A stretch of DNA of 64,000 nucleotides from an uncultured archaeon. GTDB taxonomy: Archaea > Thermoproteota > Nitrososphaeria_A > Caldarchaeales > Wolframiiraptoraceae. The notes under the pieces were generated by a model. That model was not told where the DNA came from, did not search any database, and saw only the letters and a program-made list of their open reading frames with translations. The stretch lies in the NCBI GenBank assembly GCA_938083505.1, contig CALKCF010000002.1, positions 143,065-207,064 on the forward strand. Reading direction: 5' to 3'. The position numbers and the translations under genes were made by a program. Below, piece after piece: positions 9,978 to 21,462 of this stretch. Each line of letters opens with the position of its first letter. Position 1 is the first letter of the stretch.

Positions 9978-10187
9978 CCTTCAGAACGTTATGTACGATA
10001 GCTATTATAAAGGCCGTGTAAGGTGTGAGTTACGCTCCTCAACACGATGCCGGAACTCCTGATGCATCTTTTTTACTTTTGGTTACGTTCCAATGGACTC
10101 GCCACAGAGCGGTTCATGTTCGTTGTTAAAAATGCTTTGATGCTGTTGGCGTACCTATACTTAAAATCTCCGTTTTCTAAGGTTTCA

Positions 10188-10690
10188 TCATGAAAAGTTT
10201 CTGGGCATCACTTTATATGCTTTACCTCTTTGATTATCCTTCGAGACATACCACCGGAGTACGTTTCGACCCTTTTGTCCTTGAACGGTGTCAAGCTCTA
10301 CAAGCTCAAGTAGCTCAATGGCTCGCCTTTTAGCAACATCTTTAGATATACCATAAAGGTCTGCGCATAACATTATGTTCTCATGGCCGGTCAGGTCTTC
10401 GTCTGCTGTGCACTCTTGCGGCATGACACCTATGACTCTTCTGACTATACTCACCTGCCTGATGATATCGTAGCCGAGTATTGAAGCTCTACTCTCCGTT
10501 GGCTTCAAAACAGTTATCAACATATTCATGGTAGTCGTTTTACCTGACCGTTAGTCCAAGAAAGTCGAAGATTTCTCCTTCTTCCACGCTAAAGCTCATG
10601 TAGTCTACGGCCACGAAACCTTTGTTAAAGACCTTTGTCAACCCTTCGACCTCTATAACCTTTTGACTATTCTTACACCCTCCCCCTTAA
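10188..10690 (-). pseudogene. DrrA-type ABC transporter ATPase, degraded
   Basis: Pieces in different frames: KVIEVEGLTKVFNKGFVAVDYMSFSVEEGEIFDFLG; damaged Walker A (GKTTTMNMLI); GVMPQECTADEDLTGHENIMLCADLYGIS; VETYSGGMSRRIIKE. Confidence 0.8.
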
Positions 10691-10930
10691 CTTCTTATCT
10701 ATTTCATCTAACTTCTGGGCAGCACCATTCAAAACGTCTAGCGCCTCTTTCATAGCTGACTCTGAGAATTTCTCCTCCAAACTCATGCGAAGGTTGAATA
10801 TAGCCCTGAAGAACCTCTAGTGGTAAGTGTGTAATACTTTATTCCGCTTTCCTGTGCAGGTACCTCTTCGATGTACCTGTTGTCCTGCAGCCATGCAAGC
10901 AGAGGATAGAGCGATCAGGGTTACACAGTA
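10690..10930 (-). pseudogene. PadR-family transcriptional regulator remnant
   Basis: Minus-strand reading LYPLLAWLQDNRYIEEVPAQESGIKYYTLTTRG, then frame disruption, directly upstream of the ATPase remnant. Confidence 0.55.
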
Positions 10931-11065
10931 ACCGAAGCTATCGCTCACAAAACCTACGTTGAACAAGGTTTATCTGGAATATACTGGAAGATCTATGCGG
11001 GATGTTGAAGAATCTAGGGAAGCATTCATATCGCATAGGATAGCTTTGAGGAGGGCTAGGTCAAG

Positions 11066-11978
11066 ATGAGCGAGTACCATCCTAGTGTGCTTCGTAGGTT
11101 ATTGGCACTAACCATCCGTGAGCTGAAGAAGTGGATAAAGGAGCCCATAATACTTTTTGTGTCCATACTGCAACCGGTAATATGGATGGTGCTTCTCGGA
11201 AAGGCAAGGCCATGAACCTCAACGCGATTTTTTCGATGGATAGCTTGAGCAACATAAACATACCTGACATAAAAATACCTGAGTACGGCATAGTCATTCC
11301 GGATTCGCTGATCAGGCAAAAGATGTTGGAGACGTTTGATAATGTAGGCACTAATATAATGCAAAACGTTTTCGGAGTTACAGATTACTTCAGCTACATG
11401 TCCGTGGGCATGATATCCATGATAGTCATGTTTACAATAATGTTCAGCGGTATGTCGATAGTTTAGGATAGACGCCTAGGTTTTTGGATAAAGTCTTAAG
11501 CACACCTGTTCCGAGGTCGGCAATAATCTTTTCAAAAGTCCTTAATGCTGCTCTGAGGTTAATATTCCAAGCAACAATAATATTAGCGCTGGCAATAATC
11601 TTTGGTCTGAAAATTAGCGCGACGTTCAGTTCGCTGAACCTTATGGGAATCTACGCGTCTATATTCCTTCTATCTGTGGAGGCTTTCTTCGTTGTTTTTG
11701 GCATTAGCGTTGAGATCGACGCGTCATGAGATGCGATGGCAGTCGTGAACCTGATAAGCATGCCACTAATGTTCGCGAGCAACGTATTTTTTTCTATATC
11801 CATGATGCCTAAGTGGTTGCAGAGCATAGCAAACGTGAACCCCGTTAGCTACCTGACAGATGCGATAGAACAACTAACGGTATTGCCGCTCAACACATCA
11901 GCACTAGTTATGGATTTCGTGTATTTAGGTATGTTCGCGGCAGCATTATCTGCGAAACGCTTTCGTGGAAATACTTAA
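11066..11978 (+). pseudogene. DrrB-like ABC-2 type permease, degraded
   Basis: Fragments RRLLALTIRELKKWIKEPIILFVSILQPVIWMVLLGKA / FGVTDYFSYMSVGMISMIVMFTIMFSGMSIV* / DKVLSTPVPRSAIIFSKVLNAALR... / AVVNLISMPLMFASNVFFSISMMPKWLQSIANVNPVSYLTDAI, in two frames and interrupted by TAG and TGA. Confidence 0.82.
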
Positions 11979-11989
11979 CGAAGTAACGA

Positions 11990-12667
11990 CTACACCTTAC
12001 TCACGTAATCTAGGCTGAGTATTTCGTAAACGCCTCCACTGCCGAACCACTTCTTGATCGCTTCCTTCACCCTAAGCTTTTTCTTAAATAGCGGACAGTC
12101 TAGGACAAAGGTTTCGCCCTCACCACCTTCGAAGCATATGTTTATTCCAAATCTTTCGCTTAATCGACATAGCTCCTCTATAGCAGCCAGGTCTAACTTC
12201 CTACCTAGCCAACTTTTATCAAGACCCTCGGCTGAGACAGACGTCACTATAATCTCAAAACCTAAAGCACATTGTTCTCGAAGTAGCCTTTCTGGTTCCA
12301 TTCCCCAGAGCGGCATGATGCACTTAAGACCAAGTTCGTTGCAAATCTTCTCGATTCTACTTTTTTGGTAACGGCTTGCGATAACACCCGAAACCAGACC
12401 ATCTATACCACTCAATCCCTCAAGCGCATTCTTCAGGTCCTCTACCTCTTCCTCCTTGATTCCCATACTAGGCACCATTACTTGTTTTATACCAACAACA
12501 TCTGCCTGGTGTCGTGTCATCTCGACGTTTATCCTGTGAAACATCCAAGAATCCGGATTGTGCGTTATGACAGTCACCAAATATTCTACGGAGTTACCTT
12601 CGAGTAGTGTCTTATATATAGCATATGTGCTGTCCTTTCCTCCGCTAAAAAGGGCTGCAACCCTCAA
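11990..12667 (-). CDS. dph6: Diphthine--ammonia ligase (Dph6 family, PP-loop ATPase)
   Basis: MRVAALFSGGKDSTYAIYKTL; LVTVITHNPDSWMFHRINVEMTRHQADVVGI; FEGGEGETFVLDCPLFKKKL. Confidence 0.92.
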   Translation of the reverse strand: MRVAALFSGGKDSTYAIYKTLLEGNSVEYLVTVITHNPDSWMFHRINVEMTRHQADVVGIKQVMVPSMGIKEEEVEDLKNALEGLSGIDGLVSGVIASRYQKSRIEKICNELGLKCIMPLWGMEPERLLREQCALGFEIIVTSVSAEGLDKSWLGRKLDLAAIEELCRLSERFGINICFEGGEGETFVLDCPLFKKKLRVKEAIKKWFGSGGVYEILSLDYVSKV

Positions 12668-12807
12668 AGCCTATTTTTCTCCATTCGACTAAGCAGATTT
12701 CAGGAATATTAACCTATACTTACCGGCGATATTCTCCAAAATTATGTCATTTTCAGTTACCTCTATAATTTAATTCTAGGCACTTCTTTCCATATGATGA
12801 GGAATTG

Positions 12808-13980
12808 ATGAGGATATTCAAGGATGAGGGGAAGCTGTCGCTGGAATACGTTCCGCCTGTCCTTCCGCATAGGGAAGGAGAATTACGCCTTCTAAAAGCC
12901 TTCTTCAGCGGTCTCCTAAAATCCAAACAATGTATCTCAGTTAAGACCATAATATCTGGCTCCGCAGGTACGGGTAAAACCGCCATAGCGAAGCTTTTTG
13001 GCAGACAGATGGAGGCCGAAGCTAAGAGCAAACAAATGAACCTCAGATACATTCACGTAAACTGTCGTGTGAACAGAACACTCTTCATGATACTTAAGAG
13101 AGTTGTGGAGCATCTAAAGATACCACTACCTTCAAGGGGATATTCAACTGAGGAGCTGATGCATGGTTTCCTAGACTATCTTGCAGAGAGCGATCTCTAC
13201 ATTATTCTAGCACTTGACGATTTAGAGGTTCTGATAAAGGAGGAAGGATTAGACCCGTTCTACTTTTTAATGAAGGTTGGTGAAGATAGGGACGATAGGA
13301 TGTCCAGACTTTCTTTCCTATTCATAGTAAGGAATCCAGAGATATTGAACATATTGGAGAGTGGTGTAAGGGTCGGAATGCTTAATAATATGGTGCACCT
13401 TTCAGAGTATAACGCTATTCAACTTTACGATATACTGAGCTATAGGGCCTCTGAAGCCTTCTTCGATAACGTCATCTTAGAAGAATCAATAAGGTTAATA
13501 GCAGATCTGGCCAGTGAAAGGGGCGATGCTAGGTATGCCATCGAGACCCTTTGGAGGAGTGGGAAGTACGCCGAGGCCGAGGGGAGCAATGTCGTAACAC
13601 CCGAACATGTAAGAAAAGCCGCGGCCAGCATATACCCTGCTATAAAGAAGGAAAACTTGACGTACCTTTCATTACATGAAAAGTTAATACTCTTAGCCAT
13701 AACTAGGGCCCTAGCCTCGAACGATAAGGCATACACCACCTCTTCCGAGCTGAACGAACTCTACAGGCTTGTGTGTGAAGAATATAAGGTCCAGCCTAAG
13801 GCATACACACGCTTCTGGGAATACCTCCAAAAGCTCGAGGATCAAGGCATAATAAGGATAAAGGTGTCCAGCGAAGGGGTAAGGGGGCGCAGGTCGTACA
13901 TAACATTGCCTGAGATACCAGTTTCAATACTTCAACATGAGCTAACAAGGTTGCTAGAGAGCGGGAGCAGAGAGCTTTGA
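12808..13980 (+). CDS. cdc6: Orc1/Cdc6 replication initiator
   Basis: Walker A GSAGTGKTAIAKLF, YIHVNCRVNRT, LALDDLEVLI, C-terminal WH domain with TSSELNELYRLVCEEY. Confidence 0.9.
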   Translation: MRIFKDEGKLSLEYVPPVLPHREGELRLLKAFFSGLLKSKQCISVKTIISGSAGTGKTAIAKLFGRQMEAEAKSKQMNLRYIHVNCRVNRTLFMILKRVVEHLKIPLPSRGYSTEELMHGFLDYLAESDLYIILALDDLEVLIKEEGLDPFYFLMKVGEDRDDRMSRLSFLFIVRNPEILNILESGVRVGMLNNMVHLSEYNAIQLYDILSYRASEAFFDNVILEESIRLIADLASERGDARYAIETLWRSGKYAEAEGSNVVTPEHVRKAAASIYPAIKKENLTYLSLHEKLILLAITRALASNDKAYTTSSELNELYRLVCEEYKVQPKAYTRFWEYLQKLEDQGIIRIKVSSEGVRGRRSYITLPEIPVSILQHELTRLLESGSREL

Positions 13981-14249
13981 GTAGTTGCGTGAAAAGATTG
14001 ACGATCATCTCAAAAGGAAGGAGGAAGGTGTTGGAGGTTCTGGCGAAGTTTGGTGAGGTGAATATATCGAAGATAATAAGGCACACATCGCTTAACCATA
14101 AAGTTGTGAATGCCTACCTGAAAGAGATGGAATCGTTAGGTTTAGTGAAGGAAAGGAAGTTCGGTAGGGTTAGGATGTTCAGGCTTTCTGATCCCAGGAT
14201 AATCACGCAGATTTTCCAGAACGCTTTCGAGCCGAAGACGTTCTCTTAG
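13977..14249 (+). CDS. Winged-helix (ArsR-like) DNA-binding protein
   Basis: RRKVLEVLAKFGEVNISKIIRHTSLNHKVVNAYLKEMESLGLVKERKFGRVRMFRL. Confidence 0.7.
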   Translation: MSSCVKRLTIISKGRRKVLEVLAKFGEVNISKIIRHTSLNHKVVNAYLKEMESLGLVKERKFGRVRMFRLSDPRIITQIFQNAFEPKTFS

Positions 14250-15543
14250 GCTTTGTTGCTTTAACCTCTACCTCTTCAATCTCCTCTGGCTTACCTGATA
14301 AGTAAGATAACTCGGATCCTGATAGTTCGAAAAATCTTGCAAGAGCTTTTGCAACATTACCATCTTTCTTGGATATGAAGCTCAGGAAAGGAAGCATCTC
14401 GATGTTTGCCTTATATGAAGACATGCGACATTTTGAGGCTATCTTGCTAGCTATACCGTTCCTTAGTTCCCTTTCATGTTTCGTGGCCTGAAGCATCTTA
14501 ATTCTTTGTGGGAATGAGAATTTGACAAAACCTTTCGATGTTTTCTTCTTGGAGATTGCAATACCACCGGTCATTATGGGCACTGCATATCTAAGCAGAT
14601 TCCATCTTTGCATTTTCTTTATTTTTGTGAAGTATAGGTCGGCCCTTGCAAGGAAGTCCATAGCACGCTCAAGATCCTCGGGGTCTGTCAGCTGTTGCGG
14701 AACATTGTCTAAGACCCAGTCGAAAAAGGTATCAATATCCACATCTATGTTTTCTGTTGATGCCCATGCTTCTTTGATAGTTTTTGCATGAAATACTTGA
14801 ACCAATGCCGAGAATATCTCCTTGACCCTATCTCTATAACCTAACGCTACCAACGTAGAGCCGTTTATTTTTGGCCCTACCATCGCTAATGCTTGAAGGT
14901 CGTTTATCGCGGACCTTACATCGCCGTTTGACCTTTCTGCTATTGCCTTCAGCACACCGTCGCTACATTCCAATTTCTCTAGTATACATATCTTTCTCAA
15001 ATGGGAGATTATGAGTTGCTTATGTACATGTTTGAATTCTATCATTTCACACATTTCCCTTATTGTGGCTAACCTCTGGTCCCACGGGTCGTTTGCAACG
15101 AGTACAATAGGCACCTTAGTTTTCTCTATCGCCTCTTTTATGGCTGGTATCCCTCCAGTATCCTCATGACCTGCTATACCATCTACTTCGTCAACCAAAA
15201 TTATTCTCTTCCTCATACCGTCGAGTGTTGCAAACTCGCATGCAGAGCCTACGATCATCCTAACCTTCTCAGCAGTTCTCCAGTCGCTAGCATTTACCTC
15301 AACTAGGTCGTATCCTTTTTCCGTGGCGTATGCTATAACCAACGATGTCTTACCTACACCAGCGGGCCCATATAGGAACGCTGCCTTCTTTGATGGTTTT
15401 CCCTTTTCCCAAGACGTCATCCAATTAAGGAATGCTTCTATTGCTTCTTTGTTACCGATCACTTCTGAGACTCTTTTCGGCCTGTACTTCTCTACCCAAA
15501 TAGTAGGGCGTTCCTTATCCGCTGTTATTGCCATCACTAACAA
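14203..15543 (-). CDS. rfcL: Replication factor C large subunit
   Basis: WVEKYRPKRVSEVIGNKEAIEAFLNWM, GPAGVGKTSLV, DEVDGIAG. Confidence 0.95.
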   Translation of the reverse strand: MLVMAITADKERPTIWVEKYRPKRVSEVIGNKEAIEAFLNWMTSWEKGKPSKKAAFLYGPAGVGKTSLVIAYATEKGYDLVEVNASDWRTAEKVRMIVGSACEFATLDGMRKRIILVDEVDGIAGHEDTGGIPAIKEAIEKTKVPIVLVANDPWDQRLATIREMCEMIEFKHVHKQLIISHLRKICILEKLECSDGVLKAIAERSNGDVRSAINDLQALAMVGPKINGSTLVALGYRDRVKEIFSALVQVFHAKTIKEAWASTENIDVDIDTFFDWVLDNVPQQLTDPEDLERAMDFLARADLYFTKIKKMQRWNLLRYAVPIMTGGIAISKKKTSKGFVKFSFPQRIKMLQATKHERELRNGIASKIASKCRMSSYKANIEMLPFLSFISKKDGNVAKALARFFELSGSELSYLSGKPEEIEEVEVKATKPKRTSSARKRSGKSA

Positions 15544-15653
15544 ATTTTATTCCAAGCTAATATAAGTTTCACTGAGCCTAATAACTCGCAGACCTATACA
15601 AGTTGTTTGTAAATGAATTTTCAGACATTGGTCAAGTGGTTAAATCCCATCAC

Positions 15654-16658
15654 TTATTTTTTGGTAATTGTGGCTAATTTGGCAAGGAAACTCATAATCT
15701 GTACTTCTTCTGATGCACCTTCTGCTATTCTGTAGTCAATCTCGCCCAAGACATCGAGTAGCTCGACCTTTGATTCCTCCGGAATGTTTAGCGCAAAAAT
15801 CTCCCTGTAAATTGCCGAGATGAGGTCCCTACCGGCTATTCCTTGCAAATATAGAATAGCCCTGAGCGCGTCCCTTGCTTCTATAAACTTACCAGACATC
15901 GCGTATTCTAGTATCCTCCTGACGTCGCCTCTACTCACATACCCTATGACAGTATAAACAGCCTTCTCATCCACAGTCTTTCCGAGTGTAGAAGCTGCCT
16001 GTAGGATATTTATGCATTTTCTCATATCTCCTTGTGCGAAGTCGTATATTGCATCGATGGCCTCATCATCTATCTCCAAACCTTCTGCCTTTGCTATCTT
16101 CTTTAAATGGGATGCTACATCGGCCTTGGTTAGGGGTTTAAACCTAAAGATTGCGCACCTTGACTGTATTGGCTCGATTATCCTGTTGCTGTAGTTGGCT
16201 ACGAGTATGAACCTACATGTCAAGGAGAATTGCTCCATCACACGTCTGAAGGCATGCTGAGCATCGTCAGTGAGCTGGTCACTTTCATCCAAGAGAAGTA
16301 TTCTGAAGCCAACATTACTGAACGGAATAGACCTCGCGTACATCTTAACCTTTTCACGGATGGTTGCTATACCGCGCTCGTCGGACGCATTGATTTCCAC
16401 GAATAGTCCGTCTTTTATATAACCATCGCCATACAGATCTCTTGCAAATGCATGCGCTGTCGCGGTCTTTCCCGTACCAGGTGGTCCAGTGAATAGCATA
16501 TGCGGGACTGCCTTTGTCTTGAGAATGTTTTTTAGACTAGAAACTACTTCATGCTGGTTCACTATCTCATCGAGTGCCGCGGGTCTATACTTCTCAATCC
16601 AGGGCAGCATACTTACCGCAGACAACTCACGGTCAGCTTGAGTAACATCCTTAGGCAT
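15654..16658 (-). CDS. rfcS: Replication factor C small subunit
   Basis: WIEKYRPAALDEIVNQHEVVSSLKN, GPPGTGKTATAHA, EINASDERGI, LLDESDQLTDDAQHAFRRVME. Confidence 0.97.
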   Translation of the reverse strand: MPKDVTQADRELSAVSMLPWIEKYRPAALDEIVNQHEVVSSLKNILKTKAVPHMLFTGPPGTGKTATAHAFARDLYGDGYIKDGLFVEINASDERGIATIREKVKMYARSIPFSNVGFRILLLDESDQLTDDAQHAFRRVMEQFSLTCRFILVANYSNRIIEPIQSRCAIFRFKPLTKADVASHLKKIAKAEGLEIDDEAIDAIYDFAQGDMRKCINILQAASTLGKTVDEKAVYTVIGYVSRGDVRRILEYAMSGKFIEARDALRAILYLQGIAGRDLISAIYREIFALNIPEESKVELLDVLGEIDYRIAEGASEEVQIMSFLAKLATITKK

Positions 16659-16750
16659 AATAAAGATTACTTCGGAACTCTGTAGAAATTTACTTCTATA
16701 CTGTTCGAGCTCACATTTTTATATCCCATTTATATTGATAACTTTAAGAT

Positions 16751-17053
16751 ATGGTGATGGGAAAGAACTTATCTTGCATTTGTGGTGCACCTATCGATAT
16801 CTCGTCACTTATCATAGAAAAAATTGGAGAAGAAAATTACAAAATAATATGTCCATCATCAAGATGTCCTTTACGTGAGTTAGGATTCGTAAAAGTAATT
16901 CACCACTCGAATCCAAAGTTTGAGGTCAAGTTTTCAAGAATGTTCAAGGACTGGAATGTATTGCTCGTCGGTAGAGAAAGTTGCGACAAGCTCCTACGTG
17001 AACTGCTGAAGCAAATCTCTTTGAGGCTCAAAAAGTTTTTATTTAACGTTTAA
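16751..17053 (+). CDS. Hypothetical Cys-containing protein
   Basis: ORF with CICGAPID...CPSSRCPL putative metal site. Confidence 0.5.
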   Translation: MVMGKNLSCICGAPIDISSLIIEKIGEENYKIICPSSRCPLRELGFVKVIHHSNPKFEVKFSRMFKDWNVLLVGRESCDKLLRELLKQISLRLKKFLFNV

Positions 17054-17131
17054 ATAACGGCGTTAATCTATTTTGAAACTGTACAGCTTATATTCAAGAA
17101 CACTTATGGGTTCTGTAATCAAAATAGTCTA

Positions 17132-17381
17132 ATGGACGACATTAAGTGTGTTCTCACAAATTACGGTGTCTCCATAAAAAACGTGGAGAAGATGCGGAGA
17201 ACACGTCTGGAAGATAATCGCGGAGAAAGAGAATGTAGGTATCCTCGTCAATATCTCCTGCAAAAGTGTGCCGATAAAGGAGCTGCCCGCATTCCACTCA
17301 AGTGATCTTTCTAGGAACATCTCAATCTGCGAGGTTGAATTGTACAGCAGTGGTAACGATAGTTTTAATGAGTCAATTTAA
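17132..17381 (+). pseudogene. Small hypothetical gene interrupted by a one-base frameshift
   Basis: Reads MDDIKCVLTNYGVSIKNVEKMRRTRLE / KIIAEKENVGILVNISCKSVPIKELPAFHSSDLSRNISICEVELYSSGNDSFNESI* if one base near 17210-17216 is skipped. Confidence 0.35.
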
Positions 17382-17610
17382 GAGAAGGTTCGAATTAGGA
17401 CTGTTTAGAGCTGGGGGAGTTTAATTAATAATTCTGCGGTTCATAACACTGGGACCTAAACGGTGCTTAATCTCATGTTTGAGAGTCTTTGTTTGATCCT
17501 TCTACGCAGATAACCTACTTGGGCGTCTTCATTAATTTCGACCATAAATGAGTTTGGATGCATTCGAAGTTTTGCGCCCATAGAAGTACAACATAGAGGT
17601 AGAAGACTCG

Positions 17611-17655
17611 ATGGGCTTTTCAGCCCTTTCCACTTCCTAGGGGGCGTTCTCCAGG
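17611..17655 (-). other. 3' half of pre-16S processing stem
   Basis: + strand segments atgggcttttcagccc (17611-17626), ttcctaggg (17634-17642), ggcg, ttctccagg are complementary in order to the 5' flank at 19206-19256. Confidence 0.8.
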
Positions 17656-17677
17656 CAGGGGAAGCATGTTAAACGAT

Positions 17678-19202
<1,525 letters not shown>

Positions 19203-19205
19203 AGG

Positions 19206-19256
19206 CCTGGAGAAGTACGCCGCATCCCTAGGAATTTATGGGGGCTGAAAGCCCAT
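19206..19256 (-). other. 5' half of pre-16S processing stem
   Basis: + strand cctggagaa, cgcc, ccctaggaa, gggctgaaagcccat match the 3' flank in antiparallel order. Confidence 0.8.
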
Positions 19257-19549
19257 GATTAGACCTTAAGCCATCCAATGCTTAGGGTCCTCATTTTGTT
19301 CCACGGCCAGGAGGCCGCCCTTACATCTAATGGGCTCCCACACCCTACGTGTTTGAGGGCGGTACCGCCGTCGAGCCGTGGAGTTCTGCACATTATTGTA
19401 ATCGCTGCCTGTTTATATAGTTTACATAGATTATGTTTAAAAGGCTTTTTTAGGGTTAAAGGGCTCCTTATACTCCTCAGGTTCTTAAGATACTAAAAAG
19501 TCAGACAACCCATGTATTTTTATCTCTTCGACGGCTATTTTTTAGTGAA

Positions 19550-19644
19550 GGCCGCGGCTGGGATTCGAACCCAGGCAGCCGGCTCCACAGGCCGGAAGGC
19601 TAAACCGCTACCTCTGCGTCCACATTATAGTGGCCACCGCGGCC
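19550..19644 (-). tRNA. tRNA-His(GTG) with a ~21-nt intron after position 8/9
   Basis: G-1:C73, acceptor GCCGCGG/CCGCGGC, anticodon arm CCGGC-CTGTGGA-GCCGG, T arm CTGGG-TTCGAAT-CCCAG. Extra ~21 nt (GGCCACTATAATGTGGACGCA) between T8 and G9 contains CCAC-TATAAT-GTGG hairpin; removal gives D stem AGGT/GCCT. Confidence 0.85.
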
Positions 19645-19722
19645 AACCGCGGCCGCTTATTCATTAGAACGAGCTTATCCTTAAGTGTTTCAGTCAGACT
19701 TAAAAAATTAAAGCATTGTAAT

Positions 19723-20115
19723 TTATTTCCCCTCTTTGCCTCTGTGCAGCGCGCCCTTAGGGTCTTTAATGAATAATATTATTTCCCAGACCGTTAACGC
19801 AGATAGTAGGAGGATGAAGCCGAGGACTGTAGCTTCAACAGACATCTCTATGAACTCACTACCTTCCATGAGGTAACCCATGAGTCGGTCGATGAAGGCC
19901 ATTATGGTCGCGCCCCAAAATATCAGGCTCAGCAGCTTAAACATGTAGACGTCGTTTTCAGCTTTGGAGTACCATATCGCGCTCGATAGTACCGCGGCCA
20001 TCGCTAATATTATGAGCCACACGGTTCTTAATGAAAATGTTACCTTTATATAGGTGTTACTCTTCTTAAAATTAGTATTACGGAGGGTATAAAATGGCGT
20101 GCTTCTTAGTTCCAA
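19723..20115 (-). CDS. Small integral membrane protein (start uncertain, probably downstream of ORF start)
   Basis: Three or more hydrophobic segments (WLIILAMAAVLSSAIWY; LLSLIFWGATIMAFI; VLGFILLLSALTVWEIILFI). Confidence 0.5.
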   Translation of the reverse strand: MELRSTPFYTLRNTNFKKSNTYIKVTFSLRTVWLIILAMAAVLSSAIWYSKAENDVYMFKLLSLIFWGATIMAFIDRLMGYLMEGSEFIEMSVEATVLGFILLLSALTVWEIILFIKDPKGALHRGKEGK

Positions 20116-20459
20116 TGGTGCTGGCGATTATAATATCGCTCGTCCAAAAGATTGTGCGAAATCTTGCTGAAAAAATTAAACTCTGGATTCTCAACGCACT
20201 GCTTTGGGGTGGAGTAATACTGCTAGCGATTGAACACGTCTGGCATGGTGAAGTCGTTCCTTGGCCACCGTTCTTGACAGCCATGACAAACCCACTTAAC
20301 ATATCGACAATGTTACATGAAATGCTCACAGTAGGCATAATGATGTCCGTCGTAACGTTAGCGACATGGGGAGTGATGCTCGTGGTGTCTGATTATATGC
20401 AGAAGATAGCAGTGCTGAGGGGTTTTGCGCATGCAAAAAAACCAACTACCACACGTTAA
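20094..20459 (+). CDS. Small integral membrane protein
   Basis: GGAGGG ahead of ATG; hydrophobic segments. Confidence 0.55.
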   Translation: MACFLVPMVLAIIISLVQKIVRNLAEKIKLWILNALLWGGVILLAIEHVWHGEVVPWPPFLTAMTNPLNISTMLHEMLTVGIMMSVVTLATWGVMLVVSDYMQKIAVLRGFAHAKKPTTTR

Positions 20460-20583
20460 ACCTCCCCTTTTATTTGGTGCAAATAGAATACCTTTTAACT
20501 TCACGAAGATTTTTGAGAAATCCAGCTTCCTTATTTCCTTTAAGGAACTTTTGTGAGTATCTTATTCTACCAATGAGCTGAAA

Positions 20584-20661
20584 TGGCGGGCCCGGTGGGA
20601 TTCGAACCCACGACCTACGGCTTAGGAGGCCGCCGCCCTATCCATTCTAGGCCACGGGCCC
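20584..20661 (-). tRNA. tRNA-Arg(CCT), CCA encoded
   Basis: GGGCCCG acceptor, anticodon arm GCGGC-CTCCTAA-GCCGT, T arm GTGGG-TTCGAAT-CCCAC, CGGGCCC-G-CCA. Confidence 0.92.
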
Positions 20662-20714
20662 AAAAATTTTAAAATGACGATACATATTTAAACGTAAACC
20701 AAAGGTTAAGAGCG

Positions 20715-21458
20715 ATGTTCATCGATGTGCACTGCCACCTGACAGATGAAGCCATAAGGGCAAACCTAACGAAATTAATAGAGGACGCTAAGAATTCCGG
20801 GATAGGTATAATTGTAACGTCAGGGCTTGGTTATGAAGATTGTTTAAAGGCTTTAGAGATATCCGATTACAAGATGATCTTCCCATCATTAGGGATAATG
20901 TCATATGAGCTTGAGGGTTATGAAAGTGTGTTAAATTTGATAGAGAAGAATGCTAAGAAGATCGTTGCCATAGGAGAGGTCGGACTTGATTTTCATATAA
21001 GCGTCAAGTCAGATAAAGAATTGCAAAAAAGAGTTTTCAAAGAATTCATAACACTGTCCTCGGACTTAGACCTTCCATTGATAGTACACTCCAGAAGTGC
21101 TGGAAGGCATGCGTTAAAGATTTTAATAGAGTGTAACGCGAAGAACGTAATAATGCATGCATTCGATGGTTCGTCGTCCCATTCGCTAATTGGTATCGAA
21201 AAAGGTTATTTCTTTAGCATACCACCTTCTGTCGTTAGGAGCGTCCAGAAACAAAAGCTCGTAAGCAAGCTACCTTTGGACAACATCTTGCTAGAATCCG
21301 ACGCTCCCGCTCTGTCTCCAGTTCCTGGTAGCACAAATGTTCCATCTAATGTGAGAATATCAGCAGAAGTTGTGAGTAAAATAAAGGGAATTTCGTTGAA
21401 GAAGGTAGAAGAGATCACAACAGAAAATGCTATGAGGATACTTAGGATACGAGCTTAG
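20715..21458 (+). CDS. TatD-family metal-dependent hydrolase
   Basis: MFIDVHCHLTDE, IGEVGLDF, PLIVHSRSAG, LLESDAPAL motifs. Confidence 0.92.
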   Translation: MFIDVHCHLTDEAIRANLTKLIEDAKNSGIGIIVTSGLGYEDCLKALEISDYKMIFPSLGIMSYELEGYESVLNLIEKNAKKIVAIGEVGLDFHISVKSDKELQKRVFKEFITLSSDLDLPLIVHSRSAGRHALKILIECNAKNVIMHAFDGSSSHSLIGIEKGYFFSIPPSVVRSVQKQKLVSKLPLDNILLESDAPALSPVPGSTNVPSNVRISAEVVSKIKGISLKKVEEITTENAMRILRIRA

Positions 21459-21462
21459 AAAT

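Noticed and set aside
11464-11729. TAG/TGA codons in the DrrB-like permease as recoding
   Set aside because: Accompanied by frameshifts and a damaged partner ATPase, so pseudogenization is the simpler explanation.
12660-12810. Replication origin next to cdc6
   Set aside because: No recognisable ORB/mini-ORB repeats could be read in the short upstream gap; needs GC-skew or motif search.
17611-17626. GGGCTGAAAAGCCC hairpin as a rho-independent-like terminator for 16S
   Set aside because: The same sequence pairs with the 5' flank of 16S (19242-19256), so it is better explained as part of the processing stem.
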